Of a stretch of 64,000 nt of DNA, positions 30,572 to 39,752 are shown piece by piece. A program made the translations under genes and the position numbers. The stretch comes from Burkholderia ambifaria AMMD. Lineage in GTDB: Bacteria; Pseudomonadota; Gammaproteobacteria; Burkholderiales; Burkholderiaceae. The notes under the pieces were generated by a model. That model was not told where the DNA came from. It saw only the letters and a program-made list of their open reading frames with translations, and searched no databases. The stretch is from contig NC_008391.1 in assembly GCF_000203915.1 (NCBI RefSeq), positions 124,001-188,000 of the forward strand, written 5' to 3'. Numbering within the stretch: position 1 is the first letter of the stretch; each line of letters begins with the position of its first letter.

Positions 30572-32788
30572 TTGCGACGTCTGATTCTGGTTGGCATGAC
30601 GGTATGCGCGGCGCTGTCCGTGAGCGCCGCCCCGGCTGAAACCGTGTTGCCCGCGACCACGTCGTGGATCGGCAACACGTTCGGCTATGGCGACGGCAGC
30701 TGGACGCAGATCGACATCCGCGCGATCGCGGTGACGCCCGACGGCAAGGTGTATACGAACGCGCCGTGGGACGAGAGCGGCGCCGAGGCGAGCGTCTACC
30801 AGGACGGCAAGATGCTCGGCTTCGCCGGCGGCACGCACGGCTGGGGCAACCTCGGCGGCAACGCGGTCGCGGTGAACGGCAAGTACGCGTACGTCGCGAT
30901 CGGCGTCGGCAACGAGCGCGGCCATCTGCAGTCGCCCGGCATCTGGCCGGACAAGGGCAAGCAGTGGTTCGGCATTTCGCGGCGCACGATCGGCGACATG
31001 AAGCAGCCGGCGCCGTTTCGCGCGGCGCCGCAGGTCGCACCGGGCGGGCGCGCCGATGCCGGCCGCGCGCGGATGGCCGCGAGCTTCATGGTGATGAATG
31101 AGGTGGCGGCCCCCGCACGCTCGGAGGTGGGCGAGGCGAAGGCCGAAGTGGGCGGCCTCGCGGCGGATGACAAGACACTGTTCGCGACGAACCCGTCGCA
31201 TGACGAAGTCGATGTATTCGACGCCGAGACGATGCAGAAGAAGGGCACGTGGAGCGCGCACGAGCCGGGCCGCATCGCGCTGGCCGGCGACGGCACGCTG
31301 TGGCTGCTCACCGACACCATCAGCGGGCCCGCGCGCCTCGTGCACGTGCGCGCGGACGGCCGCAAGCTCGACGACGCGCCCGCGCTGCCCGAAGGCACCG
31401 AAGCGGTGGACGTGGCGGTCGATGTGAAAGGGCGCGTGCTGGTGGCGGACAACGGTGCGCGCCAGCAGGTGCTGATCTTCTCGAAAGGCGGCAAGGGCTA
31501 TGCGCCGTCCGGCACGCTCGGCGAGCGCGGCGGGATTTTCGCGGGCCCGGTGCCGGGACGCCCGGGGCCGCAGCGCTTCAACGGGCTGACGGGCGTGGGC
31601 GTCGATCGCGCGGGCAACGTGTACGTGTCGATGAACGGCATCGGGCCGCGTCACGACACGATCGGCGCAGGGCTCGGCGCGGTGCTCGAGAGCTACACGC
31701 CGGACGGCAAGCTGCGCTGGCAGGTGCAGGGGCTGCTGTTCGTCGACGGCGCGTGGATCGATCCCGCCCGGCCGAACAGCGTATACACGGGCAACAAGCG
31801 CTTCGAGCTCGACCTGTCGAAGCCGCCGGGCCAGGACTGGAAATACGCCGGATTCCTGTCGAACCGCTTCAAGTACCCGGACGATCCCGTGTTCCACACG
31901 GATCAATATCCCGGCATGCCGTTCGCGCGGCGCGTGGACGGACGCACGTTCCTGTACCTGACCGACATGTATGCCGACCACCTGAAGATCTACCGCTTCG
32001 ACGCGAAGCGCGACGGCGAGGTCGCGATTCCGTCGGGCCTGATCGCGGGCCGCGCGCGGCCGGTCGACAAGGTGCCGAACAAGCCGCCGGGCGGCGACTG
32101 GCTGTGGCGCGACGCGAACGGCAACGGCCGGCTCGACGCCGACGAATTCACGATCAACACGACCGGCAAGGCAAAGGCGGGCGGCTGGGGCTGGTGGGTC
32201 GACACGAAGGGCGACATCTGGCGCACGAGCGACGTGCGCGGTATCCATCGCTTCGGCTACGGCGGCGTCGACAAGGCCGGCAACCCGATCTACTCGTACG
32301 ACAAGGTCACGACCTATCCGATGCCGCAGCCGTTCACGCAGCTGCGCCGTTCGATCTACGAGCCGCAGACGGACACGCTGTACGTGACGGGCTACACGGC
32401 CGACGCCCCGCCGCAGCCGGGCATCAACAAGGAAGTCGGCCGCGTGCTGGTGCGCTTCGACAAGTGGTCGACCGGCTCGCCGGTCGTGCGCTACACGGTC
32501 GCGCTGCCGTGGCAGCTCGATGCGAAGCCGATCCTCGACCTGATCGGAATCACCGTCGAGGGGCGCTACATCTTCACGGTGGAGCCGGTCGGCAAGATCC
32601 ACGTGTATGACAAGGAAACCGGCAAGGAAGTCGGCGTGATGAGCCCGGGCGCCGAGGTCGGCAAGGCGTCGGGCTGGGTCGACGTGCCGTTCGGCATCAG
32701 TGCGTTCCGGCGCGAGAACGGCGAATACCTGGTGTTCGTCGAGGAAGACGCGCGCGGCAAGGTGCTGATGTATCGCTGGAAACCGTGA
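30572..32788 (+). CDS. Secreted beta-propeller protein of the cepacian cluster (bceP position)
   Basis: A 738-residue protein with TTG start behind GGAGAG. Residues 1-23 are a signal peptide (LILVGMTVCAALSVSAAPAE). The rest shows repeated NHL/SMP-30-like blades: AVTPDGKVY, GVGVDRAGNVYVSMNGIG, and DVAVDVKGRVLVADNG. DANGNGRLDADEF (about 510-522) is a calcium-binding EF-hand-like loop. The function is unknown; a periplasmic role in binding or processing the polysaccharide is possible from its place between acyltransferase and flippase genes. Confidence 0.75.
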   Translation: MRRLILVGMTVCAALSVSAAPAETVLPATTSWIGNTFGYGDGSWTQIDIRAIAVTPDGKVYTNAPWDESGAEASVYQDGKMLGFAGGTHGWGNLGGNAVAVNGKYAYVAIGVGNERGHLQSPGIWPDKGKQWFGISRRTIGDMKQPAPFRAAPQVAPGGRADAGRARMAASFMVMNEVAAPARSEVGEAKAEVGGLAADDKTLFATNPSHDEVDVFDAETMQKKGTWSAHEPGRIALAGDGTLWLLTDTISGPARLVHVRADGRKLDDAPALPEGTEAVDVAVDVKGRVLVADNGARQQVLIFSKGGKGYAPSGTLGERGGIFAGPVPGRPGPQRFNGLTGVGVDRAGNVYVSMNGIGPRHDTIGAGLGAVLESYTPDGKLRWQVQGLLFVDGAWIDPARPNSVYTGNKRFELDLSKPPGQDWKYAGFLSNRFKYPDDPVFHTDQYPGMPFARRVDGRTFLYLTDMYADHLKIYRFDAKRDGEVAIPSGLIAGRARPVDKVPNKPPGGDWLWRDANGNGRLDADEFTINTTGKAKAGGWGWWVDTKGDIWRTSDVRGIHRFGYGGVDKAGNPIYSYDKVTTYPMPQPFTQLRRSIYEPQTDTLYVTGYTADAPPQPGINKEVGRVLVRFDKWSTGSPVVRYTVALPWQLDAKPILDLIGITVEGRYIFTVEPVGKIHVYDKETGKEVGVMSPGAEVGKASGWVDVPFGISAFRRENGEYLVFVEEDARGKVLMYRWKP

Positions 32789-32829
32789 CGCGACGCACCG
32801 TCGTCGTCGCCGTCACACAAGGTAGAAGC

Positions 32830-34296
32830 ATGGACAAAGGCATACTCAAGAACGTTTCGATCAACTTCATCGGGCTGATCCTGCCGACCTTCGTGTCGCT
32901 GGTGACGGTGCCCGCCTATATCCACGCGCTGGGGGTCGAACGCTACGGCGTCGTCAGCCTCGTGTGGACGCTGATCGGCTATTTCGGGATCCTCGATCTC
33001 GGGATGAGCATGGCCGCGCAGAACCACATTTCGAAGGCGCTCGCGAGCGGCAACGCGGACGAAAGCGCGCGGGTCTTCTGGAGCGCGTTCTGGCTGAACC
33101 TCGGCACCGGCATCGTGGGCGGCCTGCTGATCTATTTCGGCGCGTTCGTCTACACCGCGTATTTCACGAAGGTGTCGGCGGCGATGCAGCACGAGGTGTA
33201 TCTCGCGCTGCCGTGGCTCGCGCTCGCGATTCCGCTCGCGAACGTGTCGTGGGTGTTCGCCGGCGCGATCAACGGCGCCGAACGGTTCGGCGTGTTCAAC
33301 ACGAACCAGACGATCGGCACGTTCCTGTTCCAGCTGCTGCCGCTCGGCGCCGCATGGTGGATCGCGCCGAACCTGCAGACGGTGCTGGCCGCCGCGGTCG
33401 TCGCGCGGCTCGTCGCGGCGGTGATGCTCGGTCACGCGAGCATCAAGGTGCTCGGGATCCGGCGCATCGACCCGCCGCAATGGGGTACCGCGAAAGGGCT
33501 GTTCAACTTCGGCGGCTGGATGCTGATCGCGAGCACGACGAGCATGATCGCCGACACGCTCGATCGCGTGATGCTCGGCGCCGGCATGGGCGCGAAGTTC
33601 GTCACCTATTACACGGTGCCGCAGAACCTCGTCACGCGCCTGAACATGCTGCCGAACGCGCTGGTGCGCACGCTGTTTCCGCGCCTGTCGGCGGTCGGCC
33701 GCGATCACGCCGACACGCTCGCGCGCCAGTCGCTCGAATTCCTGAACGGCGTGTTCACGCCGGTCGGCATCGTCGCGATCTTCGCACTCGCGCCGTTCCT
33801 CACGCTGTGGGTCGGCGCCGATCTCGCCGCACATTCCGCGCCGGTCGGCCGCGTGCTGGTGATCAGCGTGTGGCTCGTCGGCCAGGCGAGCGTCACGCGC
33901 ATCCTGATCCAGTCGCAGGTCAACCCGGCCCGCGCGGCGTTCGCCGGGCTCGTCGAGATGCCGTTCTTCGTCGGCGGCCTGTGGTTCGGCATTCATCACT
34001 TCGGGCTGATCGGCGCGGCGGTGGTCGTTGCCGCCCGCGCGCTGGTCGACTACGGCGTGCTGCTTTATCTGTCCGCAATCCGGATGCGCGCGATCTTGCT
34101 CGACATGCTCGCGCATCTCGCCTTCCTGCTCGCGAGCCTGTTTCTCGCGCAAGCGTGGTCGGGGCTCGGCGAGTCGATCGGCCTGTGCGCGGTCGTGCTG
34201 CTGCTGAACCTTGCGTGGTCGCTCACGATGACGCCGGGGCTGCGCGCGCTCGTGCGCGACCTGTTCGTCCGTCTCAATGCGAGGAAAACCATTTGA
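32830..34296 (+). CDS. Wzx-type polysaccharide flippase (cepacian bceQ)
   Basis: A 488-residue membrane protein with 12 or more helices and the polysaccharide-transporter N-terminus (NVSINFIGLILPTFVSLVTVPAYIHALGVERYG). It would flip the lipid-linked repeat unit across the inner membrane. Start chosen at MDKGILKN; an upstream GTG overlapping bceP is less likely. The last codons run into a terminal TTGA of the neighbouring tnpB element, so its TGA stop (34294-34296) seems to come from that element and the native C-terminus may be altered by a few residues or more. Confidence 0.88.
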   Translation: MDKGILKNVSINFIGLILPTFVSLVTVPAYIHALGVERYGVVSLVWTLIGYFGILDLGMSMAAQNHISKALASGNADESARVFWSAFWLNLGTGIVGGLLIYFGAFVYTAYFTKVSAAMQHEVYLALPWLALAIPLANVSWVFAGAINGAERFGVFNTNQTIGTFLFQLLPLGAAWWIAPNLQTVLAAAVVARLVAAVMLGHASIKVLGIRRIDPPQWGTAKGLFNFGGWMLIASTTSMIADTLDRVMLGAGMGAKFVTYYTVPQNLVTRLNMLPNALVRTLFPRLSAVGRDHADTLARQSLEFLNGVFTPVGIVAIFALAPFLTLWVGADLAAHSAPVGRVLVISVWLVGQASVTRILIQSQVNPARAAFAGLVEMPFFVGGLWFGIHHFGLIGAAVVVAARALVDYGVLLYLSAIRMRAILLDMLAHLAFLLASLFLAQAWSGLGESIGLCAVVLLLNLAWSLTMTPGLRALVRDLFVRLNARKTI

Positions 34297-35395
34297 CGTC
34301 CTCTACCGCCTAAAGGCAGCGGATTCCCACAACCGGCGATGCACGTCCGCATCGGAGAATGTTCAGCGCAGCGTTGATATCACGATCATGCACGACACCA
34401 CAGCCATCGCAGGCCCACTCTCTTATTCGCAGTCCCGCGATACCTTTCGGCCGCGTCGTGCTGGCTTTCGACCCGCACGCCGAACAGGACTGGGTAGAAC
34501 CGCTTTCGTCCACCTGCTCGAACATGGCTCCGTGCGCGATCGCTTTGTAACGGAGCTTGCTTCGGAAGGACGACCAGGCTGCGTCGTAGACGCTTTTCGC
34601 CATCCTGGTTCTGGCGAGTTTGGCGGCCGATACGTTGCCGACCGCGATGTAATCGAACCGCCGCACCAGATCGAGCGCGAGCTTGTGCTGGAAATCGGCG
34701 CGGGCATTCGTCACCTTGGCGTGCAGCTTCGCGATATGGCGTTTGTGCTTGCGCGCCCGTTGCGCTTTCGCGAGCTTCTCGGCCGCGCGTCGGCCGAATT
34801 GGTCATTAGGCAGCTTCTCGCCGGTCGAAAGTGTGGCGAAGTCTTTCAGGCCGAGATCGATACCGACACCCGAACGGATCGGGCGAGCCTGAACATCGGG
34901 CATCTCGATCACGATGTTGAGAAACCAGTTGCCACGTGCGTCCTGCGCAAAGTTGGTTCCGTCCTTGATCTTGCCGTCGGGAAGCGGTCGGCTATTGAAT
35001 ACGCGAAAGGTATTGCCGGCAAAGCGAAACGCATCGCCCTCGCGCTTCAGGTCACGACCCTTCAGCGGCACCCAGCCCAGCGATTTTCTGCCGCGATAGC
35101 GCAGGTAAGGGCGCCGGTGCTGGTTGCGCGACTTCGCGTATTGCTCGCACGTAGCGTTGACCGTACCGGAGTGGATGCCGAGCTCCTTGCTGCTGCCGGT
35201 CGTCAGCACGTTCAGATCGAATCCCGTCGGCCATTTCTTGCGCCACTTGAGCGCGTGCTTCTGTGTGTCATTGCAGAAATTCCAGACGTAGTTCACCGCT
35301 CGGCTCTGCTTGTTGAGCAGTCCGTTGAGCGACTTCACCCGGTAGCGGTAGACAAGAATCATGCCGGTGATCCTAACCCGTGGAAGAAGCTGCCT
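34293..35395 (-). mobile_element. IS200/IS605-family tnpB-only element inserted in the bce-II cluster
   Basis: The right end is recognisable on the minus strand: after the tnpB stop come CCTTTAGGCGGTAGAGG and a terminal GACGTCAA, matching the usual CCTTTAGGGCGGGGAGGATGTCAA-like end with its TCAA cleavage site. The left end is uncertain. TTGAC at 35396-35400 (minus strand) may be the target, which gives the stated limit; a GC hairpin at 35440-35455 could also belong to it, taking the end to about 35460. No tnpA is present, so the element depends on others to move. Confidence 0.7.
34310..35362 (-). CDS. tnpB: TnpB (OrfB) RNA-guided nuclease-like protein
   Basis: A 350-residue TnpB. RuvC-I is GVGIDLGLKDFA (Asp169). 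At the RuvC-II position the usual Glu is replaced by Gly242 (YIAVGNVSAAKL); a nearby Glu286 in QVDESGSTQSC may substitute. The zinc ribbon (C293, C296, C318, C321) and the third Asp (HDRDINAA, 326/328) are intact. TnpB proteins cut DNA guided by an RNA from the element end and maintain the IS. The full length and all other motifs suggest a functional gene rather than a relic. Confidence 0.88.
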   Translation of the reverse strand: MILVYRYRVKSLNGLLNKQSRAVNYVWNFCNDTQKHALKWRKKWPTGFDLNVLTTGSSKELGIHSGTVNATCEQYAKSRNQHRRPYLRYRGRKSLGWVPLKGRDLKREGDAFRFAGNTFRVFNSRPLPDGKIKDGTNFAQDARGNWFLNIVIEMPDVQARPIRSGVGIDLGLKDFATLSTGEKLPNDQFGRRAAEKLAKAQRARKHKRHIAKLHAKVTNARADFQHKLALDLVRRFDYIAVGNVSAAKLARTRMAKSVYDAAWSSFRSKLRYKAIAHGAMFEQVDESGSTQSCSACGSKASTTRPKGIAGLRIREWACDGCGVVHDRDINAALNILRCGRASPVVGIRCL

Positions 35396-35478
35396 GTCAA
35401 CAGCACTCCTTTCCTTCCCGTCATCCGCCCCGAAGGAAGTCCCCTTGGGGGAAATGGCGGCGTTTCATGGAGCGACTG

Positions 35479-37947
35479 ATGAATCGCGATCTGGCGGAAC
35501 ACGCCATCCTGAACGTGGCCACGGCGGATGCCGCCGTGGCCGAAGCCGGCGCCACCGCGCTGCGCCGGACCGAAACGGCCGCGCCGGCGGGCGCACGCGA
35601 TGCGTCGCGTCCGCTACGCGTGGCGATCGTCCACGACTGGCTCGTCACGTACGCGGGCGCCGAGCGCGTGCTCGAACAGATCGTCGCGTGCTTTCCCGAC
35701 GCGGACCTGTTCAGCCTCGTCGATTTTCTCGACGATCGCGCGTTCGTGCGCGGCAAGCCGGTGACGACCTCGTTCATCCAGAAACTGCCGTTCGCACGCA
35801 CCAAGTACCGCAGCTACCTGCCGCTGATGCCGCTCGCGATCGAGCAGCTCGACGTGTCGGACTACGACCTCGTGATCTCCAGCAGCCATGCGGTCGCGAA
35901 GGGCGTGCTGACCGGGCCGGACCAGATGCACATCAGCTACGTGCACTCGCCGATCCGCTATGCGTGGGACCTGCAGCACCAGTATCTGGAACAGTCGAAC
36001 CTCACGCACGGGCCGAAATCGCTGCTCGCGCGGATGATCCTGCATTACATCCGCAACTGGGACACGCGCACCGCGAACGCGGTGGACGGGTTCGTCGCGA
36101 ACTCCGCGTTCATCGCGCGACGCATCCGCAAGGTGTATCACCGCGACGCGGCGGTGATCTTCCCGCCGGTCGACGTCGACGGCTTCTCGCTGAACGAGGT
36201 GAAGGACGATTTCTACCTGACCGCGTCGCGGATGGTGCCGTACAAGAAGATCGACCTGATCGTCGAGGCCTTCTCGCGCACGCCGGAGCGCAAGCTCGTC
36301 GTGATCGGCGACGGCCCGGAGATGCAGAAGATCCGCGCGAAGGCCGGCCCGAACGTCGAGATCATGGGCTACCAGCCGTTCGCGGTGCTGCACGACCGGA
36401 TGCGCCGCGCGAAGGCGTTCGTGTTCGCGGCCGAGGAGGATTTCGGGATTTCGGTGGTCGAGGCGCAGGCGTGCGGCACGCCCGTGATCGCGTACGGCAA
36501 GGGCGGGGCGCTCGAAACCGTGCTCGAGCCGCGCTCGCACGCGAACCCGACCGGCCTGTTCTTCGACGAGCAGACGCCGCACGCGATCGTCGCGGCGGTC
36601 GACGATTTCGAGCGCGCGCCGCAGCGTTTCACGCCGCACGCGTGCCGCGCGAACGCGGAGCGCTTCTCCGCCGACACGTTCCGCCGGCGTTTTCTCGACT
36701 ATGTGGAGGCCGCGCTGCCCGGCGCGACCGCGCAGCGCGGCAGCGCCGCGCCGATGCCGGCCGCGCACGGCCCGGCGACGCTGGTGCTGGACCAGAGCGG
36801 CGTGCTCGGCGGCGCGGAGCTGTCGCTGCTGGAGATCATGAAGCACATGCGCGCGAACGCCGACGTGCTGCTGTTCGACGACGGCCCGTTCCGTGCGGCG
36901 CTCGACGAGATCGGCGCGCGCGTCGACGTGCTCGACCAGGGCGCGCTCGCCGGGGTGCGCAAGCAGGGTGGCGTGTCGGTGGGCGCGTTGAAGCGACTCG
37001 CCGGGCTGGTGCGCGACGTCGCACGGCGCGCACGGCGCGCCGAGGTGATCTACGCGAACACGCAGCGCGCGATGGTGGTCGCGGCGCTGGCCGGGCGGCT
37101 CGCGCGCAAGCCGGTGGTGTGGCACCTGCGCGACATCGTCAGCGGCGACCATTTCGGCAGCAAGCAGCTGATGGCGATCAAGTACTGCGCGCGGTTCGGC
37201 GTCACGCGGGTGATCGCGAACTCGGACGCGTCCGCGCAGGCGTTCCGCGCGCTGACGGGCTTCACGCCGCAGCACGTCGACGTCGTGTTCAACGGCATTT
37301 CGGCCGAACCGTTCGATGCGCTGGACCATGCCAGCCAGGCCGCGCTGCGCGCGCGCTTCGGGCTGCCCGAGCACGCATGGCTGGTCGGCTCGTTCAGCCG
37401 CCTCGCGCACTGGAAAGGGCAGCATCTGCTGCTGGAGGCCGCCGCACGCCATCCCGACATGCACGTGGTGCTGGTCGGCGCGCCGCTGTTCGGCGAGGAC
37501 GAATACGCGGCGCAGCTGCACGAGATCGTCGCGCGTCACGGGATGGGCGACCGCGTCCACTTCCTCGGGTTCCAGCGCGACGTGGCCGCGTGCATGAAGG
37601 CGGTCGACGTGGTCGCGCATACGTCGATCACGCCCGAGCCGTTCGGGCGCGTGATCGTCGAGGGGATGCTCGCGCGGCGGCCGGTGGTCGCGGCCCGCGC
37701 GGGCGGGGTCGTCGAGATCATCGAGGACGAGGAAAACGGGCTGCTCTGCGAGCCGGGCAACGCGGCCGCGCTGGCCGATGCGCTGGGCCGGCTGAAGCAC
37801 GACACCGCGCTGCGCGAGCGGCTCGTCGCGAGCGGGCGGGCGACCGCGGTGCGCCGGTTCGGCACCGAAACCTATGTGGAGCGGGTCGAGAAGATTCTCG
37901 CGGATACGGCGAAGGCCGCGAAGGCCGCGAAGGCGAAGAAGCGGTAG
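35479..37947 (+). CDS. Two-domain glycosyltransferase (cepacian bceR)
   Basis: An 822-residue fusion of two GT4-type glycosyltransferases. Domain 1 (about 50-410) contains RVAIVHDWLVTYAGAERVLEQI and the E-x7-E motif region EEDFGISVVEAQACGTPVIA. Domain 2 (about 440-810) contains GVLGGAELSLLEIMKHMR and EPFGRVIVEGMLARRPVVA. A Lys/Ala-rich tail closes it. It should add two sugars to the lipid-linked cepacian repeat. Start chosen at 35479 with GGAG 6 nt upstream; the ATG at 35467 contains that site. Its natural promoter region is displaced by the tnpB element. Confidence 0.9.
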   Translation: MNRDLAEHAILNVATADAAVAEAGATALRRTETAAPAGARDASRPLRVAIVHDWLVTYAGAERVLEQIVACFPDADLFSLVDFLDDRAFVRGKPVTTSFIQKLPFARTKYRSYLPLMPLAIEQLDVSDYDLVISSSHAVAKGVLTGPDQMHISYVHSPIRYAWDLQHQYLEQSNLTHGPKSLLARMILHYIRNWDTRTANAVDGFVANSAFIARRIRKVYHRDAAVIFPPVDVDGFSLNEVKDDFYLTASRMVPYKKIDLIVEAFSRTPERKLVVIGDGPEMQKIRAKAGPNVEIMGYQPFAVLHDRMRRAKAFVFAAEEDFGISVVEAQACGTPVIAYGKGGALETVLEPRSHANPTGLFFDEQTPHAIVAAVDDFERAPQRFTPHACRANAERFSADTFRRRFLDYVEAALPGATAQRGSAAPMPAAHGPATLVLDQSGVLGGAELSLLEIMKHMRANADVLLFDDGPFRAALDEIGARVDVLDQGALAGVRKQGGVSVGALKRLAGLVRDVARRARRAEVIYANTQRAMVVAALAGRLARKPVVWHLRDIVSGDHFGSKQLMAIKYCARFGVTRVIANSDASAQAFRALTGFTPQHVDVVFNGISAEPFDALDHASQAALRARFGLPEHAWLVGSFSRLAHWKGQHLLLEAAARHPDMHVVLVGAPLFGEDEYAAQLHEIVARHGMGDRVHFLGFQRDVAACMKAVDVVAHTSITPEPFGRVIVEGMLARRPVVAARAGGVVEIIEDEENGLLCEPGNAAALADALGRLKHDTALRERLVASGRATAVRRFGTETYVERVEKILADTAKAAKAAKAKKR

Positions 37948-37984
37948 GCGCGGTGCGCTCCGACGCGCGATGCGTCGGGAAACG

Positions 37985-38025
37985 AGCCCTCATGCGGTGT
38001 CGTGCTGCATGGGGGCTTTGCTTTT
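37985..38025 (+). terminator. Rho-independent terminator after bceR
   Basis: AGCCCTCATGC (37985-37995) pairs with GCATGGGGGCT (38007-38017), one mismatch, followed by TTGCTTTT. Confidence 0.8.
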
Positions 38026-38303
38026 GGGCGCGTGTCGCGCGGTTGGGCGATGGGGGTCTCGATGGGCCGATGCGGCGTTCGCGCACGGATCACCCGAACG
38101 CAGCTGTCGCCCGCGCCGTGATCGCTTGACGGAACGCCCTGAGGGGCGCCGTGCGGTCATGGTGTGGAGCTGATGAGGGGTTGCGCGACGCGACCGTAGT
38201 GCAGCCGCCCTGACGGCCGTCTGGCTCGATTGGGATGCTTGCGTACCGGGTACCCTTGCCGCGACCGCGCGGGTGAAGGGATCTCTGCGCCCGTCCCGCC
38301 CAT
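38026..38303. other. Intergenic stretch between bceR and bceS
   Basis: The region lies between two converging transcription units and their terminators. I see no credible gene or known motif in it. Confidence 0.5.
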
Positions 38304-38340
38304 GAAAAAGCCCCCGCGCAGCCTGAGGCCGGGCGGGGGC
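38304..38340 (-). terminator. Rho-independent terminator after bceS
   Basis: On the minus strand GCCCCCGC (38340-38333) pairs with GCGGGGGC (38317-38310) and is followed by TTTTTC. Confidence 0.88.
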
Positions 38341-38363
38341 AGGGAGCGCGAGAGTGGCGCCGC

Positions 38364-39539
38364 TCAGACGGCCCGTTCGGGAGCCGGCGCGACGACGCGA
38401 GCGGTGCGCGTCGGCTTCAGGCTCGCCGCCCACATCATCGCCGGGCGTTCGAACAGCCGGTAGAACACGTAGGCGACCGGAATCGCGGCGGCCATGAACG
38501 CGAACGACGGCCAGATCGACAGTTGCAGTTCGGAATGGAACAGCACCGAGCCGAGGCACACGAACAGCGGCAGGTGGATGAGGTACAGCGAATAGCTGAA
38601 GTCGCCGAACCAGCCGAGCACGCGCAGCAGCGGCGTCGGGCGCGGCGGGCACGCGAGCGCGCGGTACAGGAAGCACGCGAAGCCGGCCGCCCACAGCTGG
38701 AATGCGCCGTACTGGCCGATATGGAACGCGCCGCAGCCCGCCGCCAGCAGCACGGCAGCTGCCAGGTACCACGCCCGCGACGGCACCGCAGCCGGCCCGT
38801 GTGCCGGCTGCGCGCGCACGTCGGCGATCCACGCGCCGATCGTCCAGGACAGCCAGTACGACGTGAAGAACTGCAGGTCGTGCCGTTCGAGCAGCCATGC
38901 CGACGCGACGTTGACGAGCGCGACGGTCGCGACGATGGCCGGCATCCCGATGCGCCGGCGCAACGCGAACAGCAGCGGGTAGATCGCATAGAACTGCACT
39001 TCGAGCGACAGCGTCCACAGTGCGCCGTTCGACCCGTACGTATAGCCGGCGACGCCCTGCAGCGAGAACAGGTTCACGAGGAACGCGGTGAGGCCGACGT
39101 CGCGGATCTTGTGGCTGACAGGCGCGATCTGCAGGCTGACCGCATCCATCGCGAGCGTGAACAGCAGCGCGGCGAGCAGCACCGGGTAGATCCGCGCGAA
39201 GCGGCGCGCCCAGAAGTTCGGGGCGTCGAGCCGGTACGCGGGATTGGCCGCGAGCTTGAGCGCCGCGTTGCGGTGGATGCAATAGCCGCTGATCACGAAG
39301 AAGATCGGCACGCCGGCGGATCCCCACGCGAACGGGAAGGTCAGGTAGCCGACGATCACGCTCGGGTCGAGCGCATGACCGTAAGCGCGATGGAAGCTCT
39401 GCATGCCGACCCAGACGACCTGGCGGCAATGGAAATAGGCGACGAGCAACGCCGCGAACCCGCGCATCGCGTCGATCACGTGTTCCTTGTGGTCGGCGAC
39501 GGGCGGCGCGGTCAAAGGCGATCCGCTGGAAGCTTGCAT
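38364..39539 (-). CDS. Acyltransferase-3 family membrane protein (cepacian bceS)
   Basis: A 391-residue multi-helix protein. AMRGFAALLVAYFHCRQ carries the family R and catalytic H, PIFFVISGYCIHR and LWTLSLEVQFYAIYPLLF follow, and the last helices (SYSLYLIHLPLFVCLG) are typical. Likely an O-acetyltransferase for cepacian repeat units. It is transcribed alone, divergently from the small ORF and bceT. Confidence 0.88.
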   Translation of the reverse strand: MQASSGSPLTAPPVADHKEHVIDAMRGFAALLVAYFHCRQVVWVGMQSFHRAYGHALDPSVIVGYLTFPFAWGSAGVPIFFVISGYCIHRNAALKLAANPAYRLDAPNFWARRFARIYPVLLAALLFTLAMDAVSLQIAPVSHKIRDVGLTAFLVNLFSLQGVAGYTYGSNGALWTLSLEVQFYAIYPLLFALRRRIGMPAIVATVALVNVASAWLLERHDLQFFTSYWLSWTIGAWIADVRAQPAHGPAAVPSRAWYLAAAVLLAAGCGAFHIGQYGAFQLWAAGFACFLYRALACPPRPTPLLRVLGWFGDFSYSLYLIHLPLFVCLGSVLFHSELQLSIWPSFAFMAAAIPVAYVFYRLFERPAMMWAASLKPTRTARVVAPAPERAV

Positions 39540-39594
39540 GCGATTCGAGTCCTTGCGACGGATGAAGGGGATGGTCCAATCGTAATGCGCAAGA

Positions 39595-39708
39595 ATTCGA
39601 TCGAATCAATAAAAAAATCCGGCCGCGAAATAATGGTATTTCAGATAGTGGTTTTAGCCGCCTCTGAAAGCGGTTTGGCAGCCGCTACAATTATTTGCGG
39701 ATTTTTTT
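39595..39708. repeat. Palindromes in the bceS/bceT divergent region
   Basis: ATTCGATCGAAT (39595-39606) is a perfect 12-bp palindrome. Next to it, 39611-39634 (A-run, TCCG, then GAAATAAT) pairs imperfectly with 39690-39708, enclosing a smaller GCGG/CCGC hairpin. The AT-rich sequence probably includes the promoters of both flanking genes. Confidence 0.6.
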
Positions 39709-39752
39709 CTGATAGTTTGAAGCTCCAGTTGATTGAAGCAAGGAGCGGCAAG

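Noticed and set aside
35440..35460. CCCC/GGGG hairpin before the bceR gene as a definite left end of the tnpB element
   Set aside because: It could equally be native leader sequence; without a second copy of the element the boundary cannot be fixed.
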